Shown piece after piece: positions 1 through 9,980 of a stretch of 64,000 bases of DNA. Source of the stretch: Pleodorina starrii. Its lineage: Eukaryota; Chlorophyta; Chlorophyceae; Chlamydomonadales; Volvocaceae. Location: positions 1,210,501 to 1,274,500 of the forward strand of contig BRXU01000017.1 of assembly GCA_030267565.1 (NCBI GenBank), in the 5' to 3' direction. The first letter of the stretch is position 1, and every line of letters begins with the position of its first letter. The position numbers were made by a program, and so were the translations under genes. Below the pieces are notes generated by a model. The model made no database searches, had not been told where the DNA came from, and saw only the letters and a program-made list of their open reading frames with translations.

Positions 1-489
1 TCTCGTGCTTGCGCGGCTGGCATGGGCGGCGGCGCTGACCGGCGTGGGCAGTGGGGGCGAGGAGGGACCCCGCCTTGCGAGAGCGGCCGCGGTGGCGGTG
101 GCGGCCGAGACGAAGAGGAGGAGGAGGAGGAGCAGTACGTGTTGTTGCTGGCGGTGTATGCGCCGCGGCGCCAGACGCTGGAGCTGTGGTTTCCACTCCA
201 GGGGGAGCGGCTGGCGGCAGTGGCGGCGCCGCCAAAGGCGAGGCTGCTACAGCGAGGAGGCGGCGGCAGCAGCGGTGGCGGGGAGCTGGGGACGTGGCGC
301 GTCGCGGACGCCGCCAGCGCGGCGTCACCGCCGATGACCCCCACGGGCTGCATGATATGTTTCGTCGGCGCGGTGCCCAGGCTAGGCTTTGGTGTTGATG
401 AGCTCGAGTCGGTGGCGGCGGGCGCGGACGGGGCCTCCGGCGACGGCCTGCAGCTGTTGGACGTGGGGGACGTATTTGGGCTGGCGTGA
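1..489 (+). CDS. RAB3GAP2-like protein (Rab3 GTPase-activating protein non-catalytic subunit), 3' terminal exon, partial
   Basis: An open frame runs from the window edge to a TGA at 487-489. After an acidic run (E x7) it reads YVLLLAVYAPRRQTLELW, then a short segment containing QGERLAA and RLL. This spacing (YAPRR, hydrophobic-E-W, QG-R, RLL) matches what I know of the N-terminal beta-propeller-like domain of RAB3GAP2. That protein pairs with the catalytic subunit RAB3GAP1 and acts on Rab18/Rab3 GTPases at ER and lipid-droplet membranes. The later CMICFVGAVPRLGF segment could correspond to the family's closing strand. Gly/Ala-rich inserts break up the conserved blocks, as is common in volvocine proteins. 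The upstream part of the gene is outside the window, so the start and total length are unknown. The assignment rests on one short conserved block. Confidence 0.6.
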   Translation, partial: SRACAAGMGGGADRRGQWGRGGTPPCESGRGGGGGRDEEEEEEEQYVLLLAVYAPRRQTLELWFPLQGERLAAVAAPPKARLLQRGGGGSSGGGELGTWRVADAASAASPPMTPTGCMICFVGAVPRLGFGVDELESVAAGADGASGDGLQLLDVGDVFGLA

Positions 490-983
490 CGGAGTAGTGC
501 TGCCCGCGCGTGCGTGGCTGTGGATTAAATATCGAGTCACTGAATGCTCGCGACTATCGAAGATGTCGGGTGCAAACGAACGATCGAAGATGTTACGACT
601 AAGAGCAGAGCAGAGAGTGACATTTACCGCGTGTTTCGGTGCTTTTACTTTCGTCAGTGAGGAGGATTACATTTTGTAATAGCGGAGACGGAATGTTTTT
701 TGCTACTGCAAACAAGCAATACTGCGGACCGGTTTGGACGCAGGTGCGCGTGCTAATAAGCCTTGAGATCCAACTGGATACCCTGCCGGAATCGGGTATG
801 ATGACAGAACATGTTGTCTGCGCGTTATCCTATCGGAGGGCAAGAAACCCAGAATCGCCTTCGTCCCACCCGCCGGTTTGAACCATAATACCGGTAACGA
901 ACTTGTGGCTTCGGAGCTGCGGAAGGGCGGGAACCGGGAAGTTTTGTCGGCTTAAAACGAATAATCGCTACAATACAATTATT
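490..983. other. 3' UTR of the RAB3GAP2-like gene and promoter/5' UTR of the dUTPase gene
   Basis: I see no coding exon here. The stretch after the TGTAA at 675-679 must hold the dUTPase promoter and leader. A clear TATA box is not obvious. Confidence 0.5.
675..679 (+). terminator. TGTAA poly(A) signal for the RAB3GAP2-like gene
   Basis: TGTAA is the usual volvocine nuclear polyadenylation signal. This one is the first after the stop at 489 and implies a 3' UTR of about 200 nt. Confidence 0.6.
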
Positions 984-1933
984 ATGCTGGCCATCCATAA
1001 GCTTGGCTGCTCACGTATCATCCGTCCAGCTCGAGCCCTTAAAGCCATGGATGTCCTTGCTGAGACTAACCAAAACGTCGCAAAGGACGCGCCAATGTCA
1101 TCGGGCAAGCCAGCTAAGATGCCACGGATTGAGGTTCCGAAGGAACATCTGCTGGTGAAGAAGCTTTCCGATAAGGCAACGCTGCCGAAGCGTGGTTCTG
1201 CGGGCGCCGCGGGCTACGACTTGGCAAGGTATGAAAACTTAGTTGTGTTCTATGCTACGATGTGACCTGCCTGGTTTTGTGGTACTTTACGTGGCCCGCG
1301 ACCACCCTCACATGGTTGCAGTGCGGAGGAGACGGTTGTTCCGGCGCGCGGCAAGGTGCTTGTAAAGACGGACATTTCCATTCGCGTCCCTAAGGGCACC
1401 TATGGTCGCGTTGCGCCCCGTTCCGGCCTGGCCGCGAAGAACTTTATTGACACCGGCGCGGGCGTCATCGATGAGGACTACCGCGGCAACGTGGGTGTTC
1501 TCCTCTTCAACCACTCGGACAGCGACTTCCCCAGTAAGTCCCGGCCGCATTCATTCAGCCCCGCGGGCTGCGAATCCGCCTTCTTCCAAAACCCGAATGC
1601 GGCGCCGAGGGCCCTTTCGGCTTCCCCGCTGTCGTGCCCCCGACCCTCTTCTGAGAGGCGTTCACCTCCCTGGAGTGCACTACTGGCAACCGCCGTCTTG
1701 ACTACCGTCCTAAACGAATGCGCCGTCGCGCTGTCCTGGGTCCCGCTCGCGCTCAGCCGGTTCATGTTGGCCTTTTCTCACCTTCTTTCCCCCTCGCAGT
1801 CAAGGTCGGCGACCGCATCGCCCAGCTGGTTCTGGAGAAGATCGCCACCCCGGATGTGGAGGAGGTGGAGGAGCTGGATGCAACGGAGCGCGGCGCCAAC
1901 GGCTACGGGTCCACCGGCGTTGCCGCCAGCTGA
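984..1933 (+). CDS. DUT: dUTP diphosphatase (dUTPase), 3 exons, 196 aa
   Basis: Hydrolyses dUTP to dUMP and PPi, which keeps uracil out of DNA and feeds dTMP synthesis. It acts as a homotrimer. Exons 984-1228, 1322-1533 and 1800-1933 join in frame (intron phases 2 and 1). All five family motifs are present: AGYDLAS (motif 1, split by intron 1), PRSGLA (motif 2), [17 protein letters not shown] (motif 3, with the catalytic Asp and the substrate-binding Tyr region), [12 protein letters not shown] (motif 4) and the Gly-rich C-terminal [10 protein letters not shown] (motif 5, the P-loop-like arm). About 60 residues precede motif 1. The first ATG at 984 gives a basic, Arg-rich N-terminus that could be an organelle transit peptide. 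An in-frame ATG at 1047 would give a shorter, probably nuclear/cytosolic form. TGTAA lies at 2467-2471. Confidence 0.95.
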
Positions 1934-2466
1934 AGTGGATGCGAAGTGTGGATTTGCTTTTTTAAACACTGAATCGAGTTCATGGCCGGGGGGAGAGGCG
2001 CCGTGATTCATGGCGCGCGCGCACTGGCTGGGCAATTTGGGCTGCTGGGTATCGCGGGCTTGCGAAGGAGCTCGCGTGTTTCCTGGCGTGATTCTTTTGC
2101 GGCGACGATATCCCCCTCATGCTTGACTGGTCGGCTACGCGATACCAAAAGCGCGGTATGGCATTTGCTGAGTCGGGATGGCAAATGATCGATAGGGTCA
2201 CAATTTGCGGAACGAGGATCGGCGCGGCTCGTGTGAGTGTTGTTTGCTGGTCTTTGGTTGGCAGCAGGGGTGAACGCTAGGTGCAAGGGTGGCGGCACAC
2301 GCACGCAGGTTTTGCATGGGTTTGCTGTCGTGGAGGTGTTGGGTTTTGCGGAGGTGTGGAGAGCAGGTTGGCTTGGCAACTTGTGGGTCGCCAGGGTTTG
2401 CGGGCCTGGCTCCACGCCGGGATAGCAGCAACGGAGCGAGGGAACTCCACCGATGTACGACGCTTT

Positions 2467-2471
2467 TGTAA
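2467..2471 (+). terminator. TGTAA poly(A) signal for dUTPase
   Basis: First TGTAA after the stop at 1933. It implies a 3' UTR of about 550 nt. Confidence 0.6.
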
Positions 2472-3135
2472 ACTGGTTTGCTCAGAGATTTCGGAAGCTT
2501 TGTCAAGCGTGCTCACAACGACTATAAGCAGCATTTGTTTGCAGGTCACGACAGGGGCTCAGTCAGTCAGGGTCACAGCGTATTGAGCTATAGCTGTCCA
2601 GCAGCCAAAGAGAGGCGTACAGTACGTTGGTTCCTGGACTTGGCTGCCAGGACAATAGCGTTTTAAAAAAAATGTCAAAACTTTGCCTCTGTACACCTGC
2701 GGCCTTAAGGCAAGCGCTCTGCGCGCGCGACAGCTGGTGGTAGGTTAAGCTTTCGGAAACGAACCGCCATTCACAACTCCCAGCTAAATTTTTAACAAAT
2801 AGATACATGATTCATCTCTGGTTATTATGCGATTCATGTCACCGAAACTACTGCGACGGAACGATCTCAGGGCTGGTGCCGAGGCGCGTGCAAGCGTGTG
2901 CGCTGGTGGGCGGCGCCACACGTCGGTACTGAATTGTGGAGGATCAGCAAATTAATTGTCAGACGTCGTGCAAATAATATTCAGCCTCAAACATGTACAT
3001 ATTAAACAGGTGAGAATGCACATCCAGATAAAAGTCTGCAACACACGTTGCCATTTAAACGTCCGAGGCCAGCTGCATTCCTTTATGCACGCATAATTTA
3101 CCATCATAACGACGAAGAAATATAATTCATCACAT
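2472..3135. other. Intergenic: dUTPase end to b561/DOMON gene start
   Basis: Moderately AT-rich, with short frames that look random. It should contain the promoter and leader of the next gene. I can point to no specific element. Confidence 0.4.
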
Positions 3136-5601
3136 ATGTTATCCTCTCGGGGTTTAGGCAGCCTCTCGGCGCTGCTGGTGTTGCTGCTGGCGGCGCTCAT
3201 CCATCCATCCCAGCAGTATCCCGACCTGATCGAGGACTTCGCCAACTGCCAGGACCACCCCGCGCGAGCGGAGGTGTACCCTCATCACTGGTTTGTGTTG
3301 CCGGACCCCACCGGCACGGCCTGGACAGCTCGCCTGGGCGATGAGCTGCTGGGCCAGTACTTGTGTCCGGGCCACACTCATGCCATCACGGTGAGTTCCC
3401 CTGCTGATGATTCGCCGGATTCGCCGGCAACACAGCCTCATATAAACCAACCGCTCCCTGACCAACCACCTGGTGGAAGCTTGCCATTGGCTTCCTGTCC
3501 GAAGCGGCGTGCAAAGCTACCGGAAAAACAGTACCCCCGTAGACAACGTCCTTTCGCTGCTCCCTCTTGACCGAATCCGCCCCACATCGCCACATGTCTC
3601 GTGCAACGGCATCCTGCTGCCCGAACACCATCTCTCTCTCTCTCCCGCCCTCCAATCGCCTCGCCGCCCTCCTCACAAAAGCAGCCTGCCCGGCTGGGTC
3701 CCGCTGCACGTCCTGCCTTGCGCTTCGAGCCTGTCCCCACCACCTACTCTGTCCTCCCTCACGCCCGGTCCGCAACCCGGCCGCCCAGGTCTCCTATACG
3801 GCCCGCAACGGCGCGCCGGACAAGCGCCGCTCTCTGCTAACGAGCTCTCTGGGCAGCCTCCGCGCTCCCAACGGTGGCGACTCGGCGCTTGGATACCTGC
3901 GTGACCCCCGATGTGACAACCGCCTTCTCCTGGCGCCGCACGGCAACTCCCTGCCCGGGTACATTGAGGTACGCGTGCGTGGGCGTTTTAGGCAGTTTTC
4001 AAGTTTTGGTTTTAAGGTTTTGGGCCGCGGCATGTGGCCCGCTGTACTCGTGCGTAGGGCGCGCACTGCCGACGGGTTGCGCCGATTCGTTCCGCAGCAG
4101 CCGTGTGTCAAACCGCCGTGCCTTTACTCTGATCCCCTGCCGTCCCCTCGGAACCCCCTGACATCCCCTCGCGACCCCCATGCCGTCCGCGCCTACAGTC
4201 CGATGAAGACATATTCACGTCGTACACCGTGTTACTGAGCCTGCCGTGCAATACGGCAGGGCGGACGGTGGTGCTCAAATCCTCCTCCGCCACCCACGAG
4301 TGCCTCACCAATTGTGGCTACTCCAACGTCCTGTGAGTCATGTCGTGCAGGCTTACTTGCGGTTGGCGCATGTGCCGTACAGCAAGACCGCATTGCACGG
4401 CAAAGGATGTCTAGCAAAGTGGTCAATACCCTAACGGCGGCCACTTGCCGTGTATATAAGGCTGATAAGGTTGATAGGGGTAGTGCCAAGACCTGGGGAT
4501 GCCTGGCCTGGCCCCTCTGCCAAGCAAGCCCCTCCTCAATGAGCTAACTTGTTACTGTAATGTGTTGTGTTATGCGTGTAGGGTCGCGAATTGGACGGTG
4601 CCCGTGAACCCGGCCTGCGCGGCGCCCGCCTGCCGCCCCCCGGGACCACCGCCATCACCACGCCCGCCGCCGCGGCCGCCGCCACCATCGCCGCCGCCGC
4701 CCCCGCCGCCGCCGTCGCCGCCCTCTCCCCGCCCGCCACCACCGTCGCCTCGACCGCCCTCGCCCTCTCCCCCTCCATCCCCGCCTCCTCCCAGTCCCGC
4801 GCCGCCGCTGGATCTGAACGCGCCGTCCCCGCCGCCGTCGCGCCCCACTACTCCATCTCCGCCGCCGCCACCGCGGCCGCCGCCGCCGTCGCTGCCACCG
4901 CCGCCGCCTCCACCCCCGCCGCCGCCGCCACCGAGCCCGCAACCATCGCCGCCGCCGTCGTTGCCGCAGGAGCCCCCATCGCCGCCCTCTCCCAGGCCTC
5001 CCCGCCCCTCCCCGTCACCTCCACTTCCGCCCTTCACCCCCCTGCAGCTGTCGACCGGTGCCAACCAAGAGCAGGACCCGCCCTCGCCGCCCTCCCCCCC
5101 GCAACCGCCCGCCCCTCCCGCGGCTTGCGAGCCGTCGTCCCTGAATTACGCGTGTTCCAAGGTAAGATGCCGTATGATTCCGTACCCTCTTGACAACGAC
5201 CTGCCGTACTCGACGGCTTGCCATCCCGGTGTTTTGACTGCGGTGTCAGAGCGACAGGATCGGTGCAGGGCGAAGCGGGTATCCCTCCCCTTGCTGTGTA
5301 CCGGTACTTGCTGCAGGGCACGGGCCTCCCAAGGAATAGCCGACGCACGTTCCTGCCACCACCCGCAACAAACACAGCCCCCATCCTGCTCACTTCCTCG
5401 CGCCCACCCGCCCACCCGCCCACCCGCCTGCCCACACCTCACCTGCCTGCCTTGCGTCCATCCCCACCCGCGCACGTCCATCCAGGTCATAGGAAAGGTG
5501 ACGCTGCACTGGAGCATCGGCGGCTCCTCGCCCCCCGAAAACCGGTGTACAGGCCCACAGAAGGGCCAACAGACTTCCCCGGGCAGCTCCTCTACACAGG
5601 G

Positions 5602-5633
<32 letters not shown>

Positions 5634-8128
5634 TGATCCACTTAGCGGTGGAGGCGGCGGTGCGAGGCTACGTGTCCCTGGGCTTCCCGGAGAACCCGGC
5701 GAGCATGTACGATGCCGACATGGTACTCGGGTGAGTGGGACGTGGGAGTAAGTGACCTAGAGTGACCCACCTGGCTCCCTGTGTCTTGCTTTGGGGCCCC
5801 ACCTCGCCCCTTGTGATTGTTCTCTCCGAGGAAATCTGGGGGCCGGGGGAAGAGGTTTGCCATCCGTTGCGGGGGCTGGGAGCGAGGGAGTTTTGATCCT
5901 AGCTGATCCAAGGCCGGGGCCGTTGGGGTTTGTGGTGCTGACTGGTGACCCGTGGGTCGGCGTGTTCGTGCGTTCAGGTGGGTGGGCGCTGACGGGCGCG
6001 GCGTCGTGGACACCTACCACGTGACGTCGTACGAGATGACGTCAGAGCACATCGTGAGCCCCAGCTGGGTGCTGGCCGCGGCGGTGGTGGAGGACCGGGG
6101 GGCCGATGGCGGGCCGCGCACGACGCTGTGCTTCAGCCGCGCGGTTACGGAGCCGCGGGCTCGGAGCTCCCCTGTGCTGGATGTCACCCAGGTGTGTGTT
6201 TGTGTGTGATGTGTGTATGTGTGTGTATGCGGTGGGGGGCCTTGCTGGGGGTTTGGGCGGGCATTGGTCCGTCCACGGCAACGCGCTTCATGTGGGCTCA
6301 TGCGTACGGCTTGAGGGGAATTTGGATCTGCCAGTCTCTTGCAGACGCCGCAGACACCACTCCGGAGTCCGGCCCACAGCTCGTGACCTTTACTCACTTC
6401 CTTGTTTCAGCTGCCCCGCTGGCTGGCTTTGTAAGGCAGCGGAAGCTCGCTGGCTTCCCGGCCCTGCGCCCCTGTCCCGCCCCGCGACGCCGTCGTACTG
6501 CTCGAGCGTGCCGGATGTGCCGTATTCCGTACATCGCAGGGTGCCCTCAAGTACAGCTGGGCAATCAGCGGTGAGGATCGGCTGGTGGAACATCCAGCAG
6601 ACGGCTTCGGAGCCGGGCTTCTGGATCTGCGCTCCGGCGTGGTTTCGGAGGCCAAGCTCGGCGGCGGCCGGCATGCCGCCATCGTTGCTCACGGGGTGCT
6701 TATGGCGGTGGCATGGGTGCTGCTGTTGCCGCTGGGGGCGATGGCGCCCGCGCACAGGTGGGTGGGTTTCGGAGCACACTGCTGACTGGGCAGCGCTGGA
6801 TTGGGTTACAGCCGGTGCATATACGGTGGTACGGGCTGCTGATTGTGTCGGGCCACAAAAAGTGCCAGCTGCAACTGCCCACTATCCCTAACCGCTCCGT
6901 CAACCACCCCTAACCGCTCCGTCAACCACCCCTAACCGCTTTGATGTTCAGGTGGCTGTTTGGCGGGCGGCAGTTGGGCGGCAAGGCGCTGTGGTACTGG
7001 CTCCACTTGGCTCTCCAGCTGTCAGGCTTCGCCACCTACGCCGCTGGCTTCATTCTGGCCATGGTGCGCTTTCCGCGCCCTCCGCCCAACCACTCGCTCC
7101 ATGTAACCCACGCCGTCATGGGGTGAGTACTCCGTCGCCCGCCATCCGCCATCCGTGCTGTGTGCTGCGTGCTGTGTGCTGCCTGCTGCGTGCTGTGTGT
7201 GCTGCGTGCTGTGTGCTGCCTGCTGCGTGCTGTGTGTGCTGCGTGCTGTGTGCTGGGAGGGACGCCTACCGGTAATCCACCGCCTGCCCACCTAACTAAT
7301 CAAGCGCCAGCCGCTACCAAGGCACCAGACCGTTACAACACTCAGCTCCTTGCTGCAAACCTTCTCAGTCATCAGCCGAACGTTCCCGGCCATCCCCGCA
7401 ACTCCGCGCTTACTTAACGGTATCTCCCAGCCTGTACACCATCCGCTCCGTTGTATGTAACACCCTCGCCCCTCATCCTGGCCCCATCCTGGCCCTTCCT
7501 GGCCCCCCATCCTGGTCTCTCGCCCCTCAGGTACATCGTGGCTGGCTTGGCGGGTCTCCAAATCGGCCTGGCCTTCCTCCGGCCGGACCCCGGCACCCGC
7601 CTTCGGGAGGCGCTCTGGAACCCTCTCCACAAGAACGGTGGCCGCGTCGCGACGTTGCTGGCCTGGGCCACCGTGTTCACTGGCATCGTGGTGCACCATC
7701 AGTCGGTACACATGGCCCCCATTGTCCCATGGGTCGTTCCCGTGGCGGTCGTGATGGGCCTGATGCTGCTGGCGGACCCGCTGCTCCGCGACATGCGGGC
7801 GCAGCTGGACGCAAAGTTGACGGTGGCGGCGGCCAGGGCTGCGGTTCCGATGATAACTGTTGCTGCGGATGGCAAGGGGACGGCGGGAACGGCGGGTGCT
7901 GCGCCAGCGGCGGGGGTGGTGGTGGCGGTGGCGGGCAACGTGTTTGGTCAGGCCGGTGGCAGGGGCGGAGTTGCGGTAGGCGACGGGAATGCAGGGGAAA
8001 GGAGCGGGGGGGTTGCCGTAACGAAGGAGGTCGTGGACGGCGGTGAAGTGGGCCTTGCGTCTGCAGGCAACAGTGACAGCCGCAGCGGCAGCAATGCGAC
8101 GACGCAGCCGATTGAGATCCTGGTCTGA
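3136..8128 (+). CDS. Secreted/membrane protein: N-terminal extracellular region, Pro-rich hinge, DOMON and cytochrome b561, 9 exons, 864 aa
   Basis: Exons: 3136-3390, 3789-3968, 4199-4332, 4582-5161, 5486-5730, 5978-6191, 6540-6757, 6952-7122, 7531-8128. All join in frame. A signal peptide (about residues 1-27) precedes an unrecognised Cys-containing extracellular region (to about 200). Next is a (S)Pn hydroxyproline-rich tract (about 203-372) like pherophorin hinges. A DOMON domain follows (about 384-560, with GYVSLGFPENPASMYDADMV, 10-Gln run just before). A b561-type multi-helix core follows (about 580-740). Candidate haem-ligand histidines sit at about 587 (AHG), 627 (WLHLALQ), 659/662 (HVTHAVMG) and 699 (PLHKNGG). 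The Gly/Ala-rich C-terminus is probably cytosolic. CYBDOM proteins move electrons across membranes, often from ascorbate, and some reduce ferric iron. The N-terminal region might be Reeler-like, but I cannot show that. The FEA-like pair lies directly downstream. Confidence 0.88.
4617..5120 (+). repeat. Pro/Ser-coding low-complexity tract (CCG/CCA/TCN repeats)
   Basis: Nearly every codon encodes Pro or Ser, producing SPPPP-type motifs of volvocine extracellular-matrix glycoproteins. It lies wholly inside exon 4 of the b561/DOMON gene. The long open frames on the other strand and in other frames here are artefacts of this composition. Confidence 0.85.
6888..6933. repeat. 22-bp tandem repeat in intron 7 of the b561/DOMON gene
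   Basis: The unit TAACCGCTCCGTCAACCACC(CC) is repeated about twice, just upstream of the exon 8 acceptor. Confidence 0.7.
7155..7258. repeat. GTGCTG-type tandem repeat in intron 8 of the b561/DOMON gene
   Basis: Higher-order repeat built from GTGCTGTGTGCTGC / CTGCTGC blocks, directly after the exon 8 donor (7123). Confidence 0.75.
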
Positions 8129-8725
8129 CCAAACGCCGTTCCCAAGTACCGGTAGATACATGGAGGGATGGAATGTTATTCGAGGTTCAGGTCTTGCTCC
8201 AATTTTGTTATGATTCGGCTTCGCAACCAGAATGGCTCCCAGCGGGTGGGCGGGTAGGCAGCAGGCGGGCGGTTCTCGGCTTTTTGTGTTTTTTCAATTA
8301 CGTTTCTTTGTTCATAATTAAAGAGGGTTGGGTTGGAAGGCGTAGGCGTACGTCGCGAACGAACGGAGTAACATCAATTCACGTCGGCCTAGCGTGAACG
8401 CGGTAGGCGGCGCACATACACTTGTGTCAAAGGTACACGAGTGTGCGCCCTTGCGCGTATTATGTGCGTGCGTTCCTGTGTGTGCGTTCCTGTGTGTGCG
8501 TGTGTGTACATGCCTGACGGACGTATCACCTGATGGGTTGGCGAGCAAGCGTCTGCGGAGCTGCGGATCGGCCCCATTGCCGCTCTGTGCGGAGTCGCGC
8601 TGCGATCGCCGCAAAGAACTCGCTCGCTCGTGAAGCCCCCATCTGAACGAAGCAAGCCGGATGTTACCGTAAGCTGGGACCGGAGCGCTGCGCTTTTCCT
8701 GTACTTTTCCTGTACGTTCCTTTCC

Positions 8726-8730
8726 TGTAA
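8726..8730 (+). terminator. TGTAA poly(A) signal for the b561/DOMON gene
   Basis: First TGTAA downstream of the stop at 8128. It implies a 3' UTR of about 600 nt, which includes a GT-rich stretch at about 8440-8510. Confidence 0.55.
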
Positions 8731-9797
8731 TCGACGCTGCAAATACGCATCGATGACTGATGACGACAATCCGAAATATGTAGGCATATGCTCTGGATAG
8801 GGCGTGCTGGGCGTGCTTGAATGCAATGTTGAATGTGCTTGAACACAAAGAAATCGGCCTTCGTGTCTTCTAGCTTAGCTACTACCAGCGGCGTAATTTG
8901 GATAAATACAAGCCAAGCCGCCGTAAGTATTGGGACCAGAGAAACCAGAGTGATTTCAGGACGAGGGTACGTGAAGACATGAACTGAACAGGTCACACGC
9001 ACAACAGCGTTGCATACAGCCCATCCATGTTACTGGTCAGGTTTGCAAATTGTCAGTGTATCATGACCTGTCGCGACCGACTTCAGATGGTTGAGTTTGG
9101 ACGCTTGCCCATCGACCCTGCTAACTGACCGCAAGTCCAACGTGCTCAACGAACAACAGTCAAACCACTCAATGAGATATATGAGGTCTAATGCTGTCGG
9201 CTTTATGAGGAAGTGTGTCAGGAGGACCATTATGATACCGTACTGCCGATGCCGATGCCTCAGTGATGGCTGGCCGCTCCATCAAGCAAGTCTTACAGCG
9301 AGTCGACGGAAACAGCTTGCACAATAAATTAATATGCGACGGCCACTTTCATTGCAGGGTTGCTCCAGCTTGTCGCCCCAACGCCCCCGCCGAACGTCGC
9401 GAGAGCGAGGCTACATGTGAAATGCGCCTTGTTGCCAGACGCACGCAAGGGAAAGCGTGTACACATTTCAAAAGTAGTGCAGCAGCAGATTGTGCAGCAG
9501 TAGATTGTTCAGTAGATTAACTGTTTTGAAGCAGATTAACTGAAAAGGACTAAATGAACGGACGCCTAACCACGACCTGCCTCTGTGTGCGAGAAAGGTC
9601 TGGCGTAAAACAGCATTGCACCGCGTTCCTCTCAGGCAGCATAAATGCTTATAGCTAGCGAACTGTTGCATGTTTGTGGCCTTCTCGCTTGCAGGTGGAT
9701 TGTGCCGCGCGTTGTTGTAGTAGGGTTTTGCATTTGCAACTTTAGCGCAGGCGCGCCTGTACTTCGTGATGAAAAGTGCGAAAACGGCGTGTGGAGC
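8731..9797. other. Intergenic region upstream of the first FEA-like gene
   Basis: No exon supported. A short GCAGATT/CAGTAGATTAACTG-type repetition lies at about 9480-9545. The distal promoter of the FEA-like gene must be here. Confidence 0.4.
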
Positions 9798-9800
9798 GAG

Positions 9801-9905
9801 TGGCAGTCGTGTGCCTAGTTCTGTACTTCTGAGGACAAGCACACGCGCCAGGCGCGTGCAAAGCGTCACGTCGGGCCACATGGGCGCTGGAAGCATGTAT
9901 AAAAG
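9801..9905 (+). promoter_or_regulatory. Proximal promoter of FEA-like gene A: TGGCA, CACACG/CACGCG and TATAAAAG
   Basis: A TATA box (TATAAAAG, 9898-9905) lies 76 bp upstream of the ATG at 9981. TGGCA (9801-9805) and overlapping CACACG/CACGCG (9840-9847) match cores that I recall as iron-deficiency response elements in Chlamydomonas FEA1 and FOX1 promoters. The TATA call is firm. The iron-element call rests on short motifs and is only suggestive. Confidence 0.5.
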
Positions 9906-9980
9906 CCATGAATGGCTTCAGTCTCAATATACCAAAATATAACTTATTGCATTTGCGTCACAACAGCAATCCCTGCAAAG

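Noticed and set aside
4570..5193. Gly-rich and Ala-rich long frames on both strands
   Set aside because: They are alternative readings of the CCG-rich Pro tract. Only the Pro/Ser frame joins neighbouring exons in phase.
7155..7258. CRISPR-like array
   Set aside because: The repeats are short tandem GTGCTG blocks without unique spacers, inside a eukaryotic intron.
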